Part shown: positions 49,020-59,633 of the stretch, piece after piece
How positions within the stretch are numbered: the first letter of the stretch is position 1
Layout: each line of letters begins with the position of its first letter
NCBI GenBank assembly: GCA_013398955.1
Contig: VWPU01001228.1
Span: forward strand, 1-64,000
Length of the DNA: 64,000 bases
DNA from: Callaeas wilsoni
Lineage: Eukaryota; Chordata; Aves; Passeriformes; Callaeidae
Reading direction: 5' to 3'
Position numbers and translations under genes: made by a program
Notes under the pieces: generated by a model
Told to the model about the DNA's origin: nothing
What the model saw: only the letters and a program-made list of their open reading frames with translations
Databases searched by the model: none

Positions 49020-50157
49020 CCTGATGCTTTGATTTCAAACTTTTTTGTTAAGCAGAAATATTTTACAGGATTTATATGTCAGACCAAAGCAGCTTGAAAG
49101 TTAACTGTTTACAGCAACTGGCCACAAACTAGCTACAGAGAATTAGTCACAGGAATTATTCACTGGATGATTGTGAATAATGAGCTAATTTAGGAAAATC
49201 ACAATCTGTTCATGGACAATTTGTGAGCTGAAGAGAGTTAAAATTCATCAACTAAATTATTTGTTATAAATTATTCACCAAGCTCTAATGAGCACCCAAA
49301 AATATGGCTGCTTATCTGAAACTTATTCAAATTATCTGAAGTGTTTCAGTATGTGCAGGAAAGCCAGAAATATTCTTTTATACTTTTTAATATCTCTTGA
49401 CAGTATTTTCATTTTACTTCTGTTTCACTCTAAAATATGTAGAACAGAACAATGCAAAACTAAACAAGGAAGGAAGGAACATCTTATTTCACATCTAAAA
49501 AATATTTTCACTGATTTTAATTCAAACTTTTGGTGAAAGCATATTACATTTTAGTTCATTCTTTTATTATAGTAGTTTGCATTGCTATAGCTCAGCCTTC
49601 TGATTCTGATATATCTAAAAATAAGATAGACTGACTGAAAATGTTACTGGAAAACAAATTTCCATACTATATATTCCCACAAGTGCTAATTCAACTTTCT
49701 AACAAAAAATTCAGCTGTTGCTGGTTTTTTTGTTAATAATACTACTTTTGCTGTATCTTTTCAGTCTCTTACCACATAAACAGTGAATACATCGCTTTTC
49801 CCCTTTATCTAGGGGATAAGTGGTAGTGATAAACGTTTCAGTAATCTGTGACTTTTATATTTATGTAGTTTACAGTGGCTATCAGAGAATAATGACAACA
49901 CATTATAATAACCTTCCTCAATTGAAGTTATATGGTCAACCTAACTGCTACAAGTGTGTTAGCTATTAGGTAAAGCACAAGCACAATGTGCTTCCGCACA
50001 TTAAATGCAGGTGCAACTGCATCTGCAGTCAGCAGTGAACAAGCATCACAATTAATAACATTTAAATACTTTGATGCCAGACTTGACAATTACTGAAGGC
50101 AATGAAGAGATTTAAATTAATTTTAAAGGGAGCTGGAAAAATATTTTGGGTGGCAAT

Positions 50158-50697
50158 TGTGGGGTGTTGACCTTGGTTGCCCACTAGTTACCTACCAAGC
50201 TTCTCTGTCACTCCTCTTCCTTGGAGGAAATTTTCTCTGAAATAAGAAGAAAAACACATGGGTTGAGTTTAATAAAGAAAAGCAAAACCTTTACATGGAA
50301 GCAAAGGAAAAAAAATATTCTCTATTTCCCTCCAGCAGGCATGTTCAGCCACTTCCTGGGACCAGAACCTCAGTAAACACAGAAGTTAGTTCAGAAGACA
50401 AATGTCTTAGTAACAGATACCTCCCGGTTCCACTATTTTCCTTGTCTTTGTTGCTGAGCATTATGTCATCCAGCATCTCTGGTCAGTCTGGATTGGATGT
50501 CCTGACTATGCCGCTGTCCCAGCCTTTTTTCTCACTCTCAGTCTAAGAGGCCTGGGCTGGAGAGAGCCTTAATGCTGTGCCAGCTCTGCTCAGCAGTAGC
50601 CAAAACGCTGGAGTGTTATCAACACCTTTCTGGGTACAATTGCAAAGCACAGAACTATATGGTGAAGAGAGGAAAGTTAACTCCATTCCAGCCTGGT
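50158..50697 (-). mobile_element. ERVL-type solo LTR with 5-bp target duplication
   Basis: The text matches a common avian ERVL LTR in reverse orientation: GTGTTGACCTTGGTTGCC, then GGGTTGAGTTTAATAAAG, CATGTTCAGCCACTTCCTGG and CTCTGCTCAGCAGTAGCC. It ends with GAGGAAAGTTAACTCCATTC and CAGCCTGG, the complement of the CTGGGATAGAGTTAA-type 5' end. GCAAT at 50153-50157 and at 50698-50702 is an exact 5-bp flanking repeat, as expected for ERVL integration. The outermost bases are decayed, since the right end lacks the usual CA. Length is 540 bp. The open frames inside it (50295-50546, 50572-50820) are not genes. Confidence 0.85.
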
Positions 50698-50702
50698 GCA
50701 AT

Positions 50703-51834
50703 GTGGCCATTTATCTTACATGGTTTTAGTCACATAATACAAGGTCAATTAATTTCATGCAATTTTCTATATGAACAGTATTTTAGGTTACTCACCATAG
50801 GCTTCCCTCATATTCAGTGACTAGAAAAAGGCATGTTAGAAGACTGATTTGTCACAACTATTTCAGATTTCCTTTTTTAATATAAGATTAATTCCTTTAA
50901 AGGAGGAACACACTGCGCTACAGCAGCTAGAGAAGGACTCTGGATTGATTATGTCAGATCTAAAATCTAACTTCTATACACCTATGATAAAGGGCATGTG
51001 ACTCACTATAAGCTGAAACTGCAGTTTCCTTAACTTTTTCTGTTGTCAGTAGAAAGAGAAAAGGGCTCATCTAGAAAATTACTTAAGAATTTAGCTGATC
51101 TGAATAACATCTGAAGATTTTTTTCTTCTCCCTTTTGACTTTGTGGTAACAGGACTGCAAAACAAGGAGCTTCAATCATATATAGAAAATTACAAAAGAA
51201 AAATGGGGTAGAGACATTAATCTTTAAGGAGCATCGGCCAAATTTCTAAACCTTGCTAAGTGAAGGTGAGACTTAGTAAATGAACTTTGACAACATTGTT
51301 GGATTTTTCATTATGTGAGATTGCACACACAGTATTTCTCACTTTTTTGTCTGTGTTAATTATGTATCAGACGTCTGTGATTTAGTTTTTGGTTTAGTTT
51401 TTGTTGGTTTGTTTGGATTTGGTTTTGGTTTATTGAGGAAAGATTTAGAGAAGAAAAGAGGTTCACTGCAGGAGTTACTAATATACACAAACCTACTCAT
51501 CCTGGGACATCGACCCATTCTCAAAGTGAGCTTCACATTTAGAACCCTTTGTCCTAGTCACCTAAATGTATGACTCCAAATACTGAGTTTATTTACAAAA
51601 ATCATCTATTTTCACTGAAGCAAAGTAGTTATTCTCAAGGTACAACTCATAGCCTGCTGAAATCAAAAGTAGGTGGATAAAAGCTCTGCTGATATGCTTA
51701 CTGTTTATTCAGTATGATATATGAAATCTAGGGCAATAGTTCAGATTTAGATACCTAAATTTTAGATGTCCGGAATTAAAATAATCCTCCTTTTATTATT
51801 TTGTTCTGGTGTAGTGTTTTGTTCTGTATTAGTG
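50703..51834. other. Unique stretch with a G/T-rich block
   Basis: A G/T-rich low-complexity block lies at about 51383-51432 (GGTTTAGTTTTTG words). I see nothing else. Confidence 0.6.
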
Positions 51835-52140
51835 CTTTGTTTGCCAGTACAGACTGGGAACCAACCCGCTGGAAAATAGCTCTGTGATAAAGGACTGGTG
51901 GTTCCGGTGGACAACAATCTGTTTATGAGCCAGCATTGTGCCCCAGGGGCCAAGAAGGACAAAGATTTTCTGTGGCGCAATAAGAAGAGCACTTCCAGCA
52001 GGTCGAGCAAGATGATCCTATCCCTCTAATCTGCCCATGTAAAGCCACATCTGGAGTGCTGTGTCCAGTTCTGGGCTGCTAGGTACAAGAGAGACATGGA
52101 GCTCCTGGAGTGGATCCAGTGCAGGGCAACAAAGATGATT
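51835..52140 (+). mobile_element. CR1 LINE ORF2 C-terminal fragment
   Basis: It follows the late part of CR1 ORF2: GTGGACAACAATCTGTTTAT, then GAGCCAGCATTGTGCC and GGGCCAAGAAGGAC, TCCAGCAGGTCGAGCAAG and CTGTGTCCAGTTCTGGGC. It stops after CAGGGCAACAAAGATGAT at the start of an LTR fragment, without the usual 3'-UTR and tail. Confidence 0.9.
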
Positions 52141-52252
52141 TTTATCTCAGCCCATGAGTTTTCTCACTTTTCTGACTCTCTCCCCTGTCCCACTCGGGGA
52201 AATTGAGTGAGTGCCAGTACTCTTAGCTGCTGTCTGAGGTTAAATCACAAGC
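52141..52252 (+). mobile_element. ERVL LTR 3' terminal fragment fused to CR1
   Basis: TTTATCTCAGCCCATGAG, then TTTTCTCACTTTTCTGAC and TCTCTCCCCTGTCCCACTC, ending at GAGGTTAAATCACAA. This is the 3' end of an avian ERVL LTR that normally finishes GGTTAAACCACGACA. Only the last 110 bp or so are present. The CR1 does not resume on the right, so this is a junction of two truncated elements and not a clean insertion. Confidence 0.78.
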
Positions 52253-55200
52253 TGTCAAAACAAAGGTGAAATTTAATGTCATGATCTGGAACTGGAAGAA
52301 TTGCTACCCTGGGAAAATGCTAGACCTTTTCAAATGTTCAGATTTTATAGAAACTTTCAAAAATGGTGCCAGAAAAGCTGAAGATTTCTTTGTATTGATA
52401 TACAGGACACTTGTATGAAAAATGGAAACAGAGAGGGAATCTGAAAGAAATATGAATGTGTTAGCAAAAACAAAGATCTCTTTCAGGATAAGAAAGAATT
52501 TTCAAAGTTTTTCAGAAGGGAAAACCAAACCAAACCAAACCAAAAAAAAACCAAGAGAGATGGGAGATTTTTCCAAGCTGCTTCTCTTCTGATTCAGTTG
52601 TAATTTCTATTTTTAAGTTAGACCTTGAGCAACTAAAGAGGGGATTTGGCTATGACCCACATTATTGAAGTTGAGAGCTGCTTTTCACAGACCTTTAGTA
52701 GATCCAACGTTATAGCTGTTGAATCTGCTGCAAGAATACTTTATTAACCTTTCTACAGACTGAAAAAACAGCCTCACTCTCAATTATCTCATTTATGCTT
52801 TGATCTATATTTAATTATAAATAACAGTATAAGGAAGGATGAACTTCCAGTTAAGTCACAAAATGAAGTCAAAGGAGATAAAAATTCAGTGTAACCAACT
52901 GCCATATTTTGCCTAAGTAATCTAAGACAAAAAAAAATATTATTTTTCCATCTCGTTTCCATCCAACTTGAAAATGAGAGTACTGAACACTTCACAAGGG
53001 CAGTATACAGCTAAGAGTTTTGTGGCATTCAGATGTTCTTGTGATGGGGCAATATAAAGATAGCTAAGGATTGCAGAATAGAGCATTTCTACTGTAACTT
53101 CTCAGCATCACTGTTCCCATCTAGATACTCCAAAATACATCACTGTCTGCTAAATTTCATGCTCTTGTATGTGCCAGATAAATAAATAAATAACATAAAG
53201 CGTTTTTCACTGAGTAAACCATTTATTTGGTATAGCTTAGAGCCTTGCACTTTTGCATAACATTAAAGCAATAATTGTGACCTACAGTTTGCATTTTATG
53301 ACTTATTACTCAGAGATCTACAGTTAGCACCACTGTCATTTCCCCCTTAATTGGGAAAGGTGAAGATTTTATGGATGTTATAACTCAAAAATGTTTCATC
53401 CATATTTACTCTTTAATTATCAGCCGCATAAATGCAGAATAGCTCAGATCTCAGCGTTTTTCACAGAGGCGCACAAGGTATGTGCTGTAATAAAATTCAA
53501 TTTTTATATATATATATATATAATACACTTAGCTTTCTTAGACAATGACTATTGTAAGATCAACATTATAGTGACTACACTTGTAATTGAGTACTACTTG
53601 ACTATTGAGTATCTCATTATACAAATAGTGCTGATTTTTTTTTCCTTAAATCTGTCAAATTAATTCTGTTGTGATAGTTTTATTTCAATAACTCTGAAAC
53701 TGTATAAGCTCATCCTGATTGTGCTTCAGAAACCTGTATCAGAAACCTGTAACAGTGATAAAATTGTTCTTCTATTTGCTCTACAACAATGCCTACATAA
53801 ATGAACTAAATAAAGCTAAACTTTAATTGGAAAAGTTAATTCTTTAATGAAAGAGTAGATGAGTTTGTTCACTTTGAGCTCAATTAACATTGTAATTTTT
53901 GAATACATCTGGACTGATAATACAGCTTTAAAACAATGTGAGAAGGGCACATGCACCTTCCAGGTCCTGTGCTGCTGATTATTCATATCACAAAATAAAG
54001 GACACACTACCAGCTCTGTAGCTGCAAAATCTACCTCCAAATCTCACTCCTATAATATCTGTCTATCTCCCTATTTAGGAAAGTTCTTCTTTTTTTCCCA
54101 GTTTTTTTTTCCTTTTTACCTTGTTTATTTGGGGTTTTTATAAATATTTAAGTAGTCCCACAGCTGTAAGCAAACCCGAGCTCTTAACAGGTTGTGGTCC
54201 AGTACACATAGAAGTTGTGCAACCACATAGGCACCTGTGAGAACTTGGACAGAATCAATGAGCAACATGAAAATATGGGCTTACTGAAAGCACATTCAGG
54301 TCAATGATTATGAGCTATTAAATTATATAACTGTATTTGGCCTCAGTTCTCTAGCACATTACACAGTTAATCTCACTATCTCCACTGAATTCAAAGGAGA
54401 GACATGAATACATGGTGTCTCTATCTTAACCTTGGATTAGTCTTCCTACAAAGTTTTATATCAATTATGCTTGCATGAATATATATGCTCATTTTTACCC
54501 TGCCTACAATAAAAAGTCAGATGTATCCAGAGCTTAGATTACTCTTCTTTCTTTATCTCTAAAAACTTACAATGAGCATGTTTTGTCAGTATTTGAACAT
54601 GTGTTGCTGGCCATTAGGCTATTGATTCTTTACATGGATTCTCACCTGAATTCAGATGGATATCAGGTATTTGCAGTGGCTTATCAGTCCAGTCAAGTAT
54701 TCTAAACAGAATTTACCTAGTTGGTATGACTCCTCTCTCACCCTGCACTTCGCTTTAGATGATGCTGAGTGCAAGTAGCCTATTAAGCAGTAACAAGTCC
54801 CCATACCTCCACTGCATCCAGATAAGCACAGGAAAAGTCTGCCCCTTGTATCACCTTATTGAATATGTCCAAATGACTTAAAAGAACGGTGTCAAAAGGG
54901 GTGAGTGAAGAGAAGTAGCTGCCTACCAGGATAAGTGAATTTCCTAACTCCAGTAGTTGTCAATGGGTTGGGCTTTTTGACCTATCACTCAGCATGATCT
55001 TTACAAGTCTCCTCAGCAGTAATTTTTAGAAGGTTTTTCTTTTTTTTTTTTTCTTCATAAGCTCTCTTAATAATGGTTTTCTTACAGAACTTTAAATTTA
55101 GGTGCGACTTTAGGTGGTGAGTTTTCAAAACACATTCACTGCTAGCCTAAGTTCTCGTGCTATATTTAAGTAGAAATATAATCAAAACAATGCTTAAAAC

Positions 55201-56257
55201 AAAGAGACTGCTAAGAATTCTTAAGATCAGAGATTAAAAACTGTAAGGAGAGAAGACAGAAATGTAAGTCCCATTACAAACCTTTAACAGGAAAAGTATA
55301 TCTTTTTGCTTTAAAGAATATATAGACATAGGCATATACAAAACCATTACTAGCTCTCTAAACTTTCCCTTAAAATCTAAATTGAGTTCAAAAATAAAAA
55401 AAATTAACGTATCACATTCAAAAATCAGACCCTTACAGTTCCATTTCACCCCATTATATCTAAGTGAGGAATGGAAATAACCAAGTTTCTGTACAGTTGG
55501 TACAAAAGAGGAACCACAAAAGGATGTGCTACATCACCAAGTGAAGAAGTTTCTCTGCTATTTTAATTATACTAGAAACTTGGGTTTCTACACATCCAAC
55601 TTGAATATTTAAAGGGGGCATCCCTGTAATGTTTTATGGGACTCTATATTTCACTTTTTTTAGAGCTCTTTGTAAGCGAATAGGAGGACAAAAAATAAAC
55701 ACTGACAATGTTTTTAGTATCTCCTTACTAGCAGGATGTAAATCTGAGCCCCTCAAGGCTCTTCCAGGAATTGAAAAGTCATTTTGGCCTTTATGAGAAT
55801 TGATCCCAGTCATATCAAAAGACCAAGTTATCTTTATCAGAAACTGTACCTTGGCTATTTGCTTCCTTGCTTGCTGAAGCTCTGTCAGCACTTGAAGGTG
55901 CATGCTCCTCTATTTCTTGTCAGATTTGAAAATGTCCAAAGCCATAAGAAATATTCTTTGAATACAAGTTTTGTTTGATGCTGTTTAAACTTTGGTCAGT
56001 GATTAATGGTAATCCAGTATCCTTGGTAAAACTCTAATAAAATTTAATGGGAGGAATCTAATATTCTTGTATTAACGGGGAAAAAAACCTCACCTCCTCA
56101 TTTTCTATTTTTCTAAGATGTTTGACTTTATGTTTTGTGCAATACAGCAATGGAATAAAGACACTAACCAATGACAGAGCAGAATACACTGAATTACACT
56201 GTAAGATTAGATGCCTCCATGAACTCCAGCATTGTAGAGAACTCTCCTTGAAGATCA
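52253..56257. other. Unique AT-rich stretch
   Basis: Contains an A/C-rich tract (52521-52552, AACC words) and a TA repeat (53506-53523). A 13-bp direct repeat (CAGAAACCTGTAT/A) lies at about 53727-53752. I found no gene or transposon. Confidence 0.6.
53506..53523 (+). repeat. (TA)n microsatellite
   Basis: Nine uninterrupted TA units. Confidence 0.9.
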
Positions 56258-56428
56258 TAGACTAGTTTGAATATAAAGGACCTTTAAAAGTCATTAAGTA
56301 ACTCCCTCTCCTGTCATGAGCAGTGACATCTTTAACTAGATCAGGTTGCTCAGAGCTGCATCCTACCTGATCTTGAAAGTTTCCAGGGATAGGGCATCCA
56401 CCACCTCTTTGGGGAACATGTGCCCGTG
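56258..56428 (-). mobile_element. CR1 LINE 3' fragment, left part (interrupted by an LTR)
   Basis: Complement of a CR1 3' end: CCTTTAAAAGTCATTAAG, then GTGACATCTTTAACTAGATC, AGGTTGCTCAGAGCTGC and GGATAGGGCATCCACCACC. It stops at an LTR start at 56429. The 8-bp tail itself is decayed. Confidence 0.85.
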
Positions 56429-56999
56429 TGTCCTGGGTTGCAGTGTATTCTATTACCACCTTCATGAGCTGTTGAAACCAGGTGGGGCTGTGTCCCCTGC
56501 CTCCTCTCTCTGGACTATCTTCTGTTAATGGGCCAGCTGTCGAAACCAGGTGGGGCAGGGTTCCTTATCTCTCCCATGATCCATCCTCCCTCTGGTGGGA
56601 TATGTCCAGTTAATGGGCCATCTAGTCTCACCACATGACTGATAAAATTACAGCCTCCCATTGTGAGATGCTCTGCGCAGAGGGAGGAACCAAGCATCCC
56701 AGCCTGGATATAAGCTAAGATTTCGAACACCAGAGGCAGCCCTTACCTACTGGATTCCCAGAGGACAAGAGCTATCCCTGGACCTTCAGGTGAAGACCAG
56801 ACCTTTTCTACAGGATCACTGCTTCAGCAGAACCATCCCTCCTGGAGGACTGCAGCCACCATTGTATTGGACTGCTACCAACACCCTGACTGACGGGGTG
56901 TCAGGTTGTATCCTGACTCTGTCAGTGGTTTCTTTTTGTATGATTGCATTTATTTTAGTTTTTCCTACTAAATTGTACTTCTGACTTGGAGTCAGCCTA
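56429..56999 (+). mobile_element. Solo LTR (avian ERV) within CR1
   Basis: It starts TGTCCTGGGTTGCAGTG. The word GAAACCAGGTGGGGC occurs twice (near 56473 and 56539) in a duplicated U3 block. A GATATAAGC TATA box lies at about 56707-56715, and the R/U5 text reads CACCAGAGGCAGCCC through TTTCCTACTAAATTGTAC, where intact copies have AATAAA. It ends near GACTTGGAGTC. It is about 570 bp, with a probable internal deletion near 56830. The plus-strand orientation is supported by the TATA box and the decayed poly(A) signal. No target duplication is visible. Confidence 0.82.
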
Positions 57000-57118
57000 A
57001 CTTCACAGGAGAGGTGCTCCAGCCCTCTGATCACCTTTGTAGCCATCCTCTGGATCCTACAGTCACTACACTGTTACTGATTTATTTTTATGTTGTACTA
57101 GTACCTCGGGTCAGGCTC
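57000..57118 (-). mobile_element. CR1 LINE fragment, right part
   Basis: It resumes CR1 complement with TTCACAGGAGAGGTGCTCC, then AGCCCTCTGATCACCTTTG and TAGCCATCCTCTGGATCC, and becomes diverged after about 57060. Compared with full copies, roughly 230 bp of CR1 between this part and 56428 are missing, so the LTR insertion was accompanied or followed by a deletion. Confidence 0.8.
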
Positions 57119-58797
57119 TATTTTTCTTATTCAGGGATAAAACAGCAGATGTAGACAATGTGTATTGTAAATGGGCAAGATATAAAAAAGCAGACTAGGA
57201 GAGAGACATGAAGACAAATGATCAATAGCATACCAGAACAGAGCCCTGGCCTTGGCAGACATACAGCATGAGACAGGCCACAGCAGTATTTTGGCAGAGG
57301 GCTGGGCCCAGTTAAACTCTGTTTATGCTTAAATGGCTCCCTACAGCTAGCCAGTTAATGATAAAGTGATTGCCACGGTGACAGCAATATCCAATTGCCA
57401 GGCACCATGGGAATTTCAGCCAACTGTATCTTCCCCATGAGTGATGTGAAGCAGAGAGGTCATGTACACATCAAATGTATCTGTGACTGAATGTGCTTCG
57501 GTGGCCAAGTCTAGTTAATCTCCATGCTATCAATTCATTTTCAAACCGCAACAAGTGCGTAAAATAGGAGCAACCACTTAATATCTGGCAGAGCACGTAA
57601 CAAAAGTGAATCCATGTAGCAGTGGTCAGCACAGGGCAGCAGACAAAGGAGATATCAGTGAGTCGATAGCTACATATGTTAAAACAGAAAAAAAACCAAG
57701 AAAAACAAGATTTTACAAACTTACTACTTTTAGATGGAAATAGCAGTCCATTCCCATCTTGCCAACTCAACCTTCCCTGACAATAGCTTCTCTTGTCCAG
57801 ATTTATATCAATTTTATGCTCATTAATTTGATAAACCTGTGAATTCCAGGCTGCTAAAACCAGATTTCATTCAAATAGTATATCCTAGCCAACAAAAGAG
57901 TCTTAGCAAAGCAGTGAAAACATTAATTAGCTTCTGTTTCCCTGTTTTCTTGTGGATTTCCCCCCACTCTTTCCAGCTTCTCCTTCAAAATATCCTTTGG
58001 CTATCATTTTCCACTTATCTCTCTTTTATGAAGATTTTGTCCTTCAGAGCTTCCTTTTTAAGGCAGAGATCTCTCTGCCGTATCACCATATTAAGTTATA
58101 TGTCATCTACCATGATGACTCACAAATCTCTTTCCTTAGCCTTGATTTAATTTTCATACCCTATTTCCTGATACGTTATCTGGATTGCCTTTTTAATTGT
58201 CAAGACTTAGCATTTGAAAACCTGAGCTTTTCTCTGTTTCTCAACTATACACGGTTTCCTTCTTCCCTGGTCTATTCACACTAACAGCCAGCCATTTGAT
58301 CCGTTCTATTATCCACTCCTTCCTCTTCTTCAGCCTCTTTAGGGCTCAACTGGCTTTTTGCTTGCAACACATACCAGAAAGGATCCTTCCTTTTGATAGC
58401 CACAGTTAAAAATGAAAGTGTCTCATATTTCAATGTCTCCTGAGTAATAATGACAACGTGCCTACAGGTATTACCTGAAAGAATACCATTTGGAAAGGGT
58501 TTCAAACTTATGTATAATATTCTGTATACAATTGAATCTCTAACCATGTTTTTAAAGAATAAATCATGGGTAGCATATATATTTAGTGAATCAGTATAAT
58601 TTTTAGAGTAGGTCTAAGGTTGGATGGTTCATCCTGACTGCAATATACCTTTTCATCAAATGTGTCATTTTATTTCTTCTCCCTCCCTGCCTGTTTGTCC
58701 GTAACTATGACAAAAGCTTTTAATTTAGAAGGAATGGACACTCTACTTTTTGTCTTTTTTTTCTTTTTAAATGCCTGAGTTCTTTATCAGTTACACA
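57119..58797. other. Non-coding stretch with a possible ancient LINE remnant
   Basis: Mostly unique sequence. The pyrimidine-rich part from about 57940 to 58350 may hold an L2-type reverse-transcriptase remnant, listed separately. No gene recognised. Confidence 0.55.
57960..58160 (+). pseudogene. Possible L2-type LINE reverse-transcriptase remnant
   Basis: In the plus frame at 58099-58149 the translation is YVIYHDDSQISFLSLDL. This resembles the motif C region of L2-clade reverse transcriptases, which read YADDSQIYLSSPDL at this place. About ten of sixteen positions fit, including the DD pair and SQI. The DNA around the box (GATGACTCACAAATCTC, then CTTAGCCTTGAT) also looks L2-like. The surrounding sequence is too diverged for me to follow further, and the borders are guesses. 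Birds have only very old L2, so either this is a chance match or an unusually preserved relic. Confidence 0.35.
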
Positions 58798-59150
58798 TTT
58801 TGGTGGCTTTAACACCAGCTGGAAATTAAACTCCAAAGAGGCCACTCCCACCCTTTTCTGATAACAGAGGGACAAAAAGCTGAGAGTATGGGTTGAAATA
58901 GCAATTTACTGAAACCTAAAAGCAATGGGGTAAGAAATGCGCAATAACAGCAATACTGGTAACAAAAGTATACAAAAAAAGGAGGTGTTTCACCCACAAA
59001 AAGGTGTTCACAACCTCAACCCCGTTCCATGTGGCTGTCAGGACAAAAACAAGATGGCAGACTCTCCCTGTAGGGAGCTCCCTGCAGAGTTTCTTTTACA
59101 TTACAAGCTTGACAAAGAGTGCTTTGTCTTGATGCTCTTTGGAAAGTAGA
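58798..59150 (-). mobile_element. LTR-like segment (possible ERVL LTR 3' part)
   Basis: The plus strand reads GGTGGCTTTAACACCAGCTGG, then AATTAAACTCC and GAGGCCACTCCCACCC, later GAGTATGGGTTGAAATAGC and GGAGGTGTTTCACCCAC. The order (complement of a GGTTAAA end, a pyrimidine-rich block, then a GGGTTGA word before an A-rich segment) is that of the avian ERVL LTR 3' part in reverse. It is diverged, and I see no clear ends or target duplication. Confidence 0.4.
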
Positions 59151-59600
59151 TTTTTACATTTCCAAAAGTTGTTAAAACTTCTAATCCAGCAACATTGTCA
59201 TCCAATGGGACATATTGTAACTTTTGGATGTTGCATGTATAGAAACAAGCACGAATTCCCACTGTGGTTCTAATAACTGTAAAGAACTGTAATTCACCTC
59301 ACAAAAAGCTTGGCTACTGTGAAAAATATATGATCTGACCTTATTCTGGATTTACACATTTCACGAGTCCACACTTTCTACATTCATTACACATTCTACA
59401 TTTGTAACAATTGTAAGATAGATTTTCTGCTTTCATACAGCTAAATTAATCAAGTACTTTGTTTATGACAGCTGTTCTTCTTCTTTGGCCCTGATAATCC
59501 TGCAGTCTATAAATACTTTAAATTTTATATTATTTTCTTTACAGTACTTCTTAGATATGGACTTCTTTTGGCTTCTCGTTCTCCAATACATTGCAGGCAA

Positions 59601-59633
59601 ACTACCCATTTCCCACTGAGGGAAATGGGTAGT
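59601..59633. repeat. Perfect 14-bp hairpin with 5-nt loop
   Basis: ACTACCCATTTCCC (59601-59614) is the exact reverse complement of GGGAAATGGGTAGT (59620-59633), separated by ACTGA. A perfect stem this long with so short a loop is uncommon in ordinary DNA. No tail of Ts or promoter accompanies it that would suggest a small RNA gene. Confidence 0.85.

Larger units (their letters stand above)
44148..50152. other. Unique AT-rich stretch with microsatellites
   Basis: No gene or transposon recognised. It contains A18 at 44980-44997, ATT and TTTA repeats at 47200-47261 and a longer ATT repeat at 48963-49019. An everted AGGTCA pair (TGACCT-N9-AGGTCA, 46025-46045) resembles a nuclear-receptor element, but this is easily a chance match. 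Confidence 0.6.
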
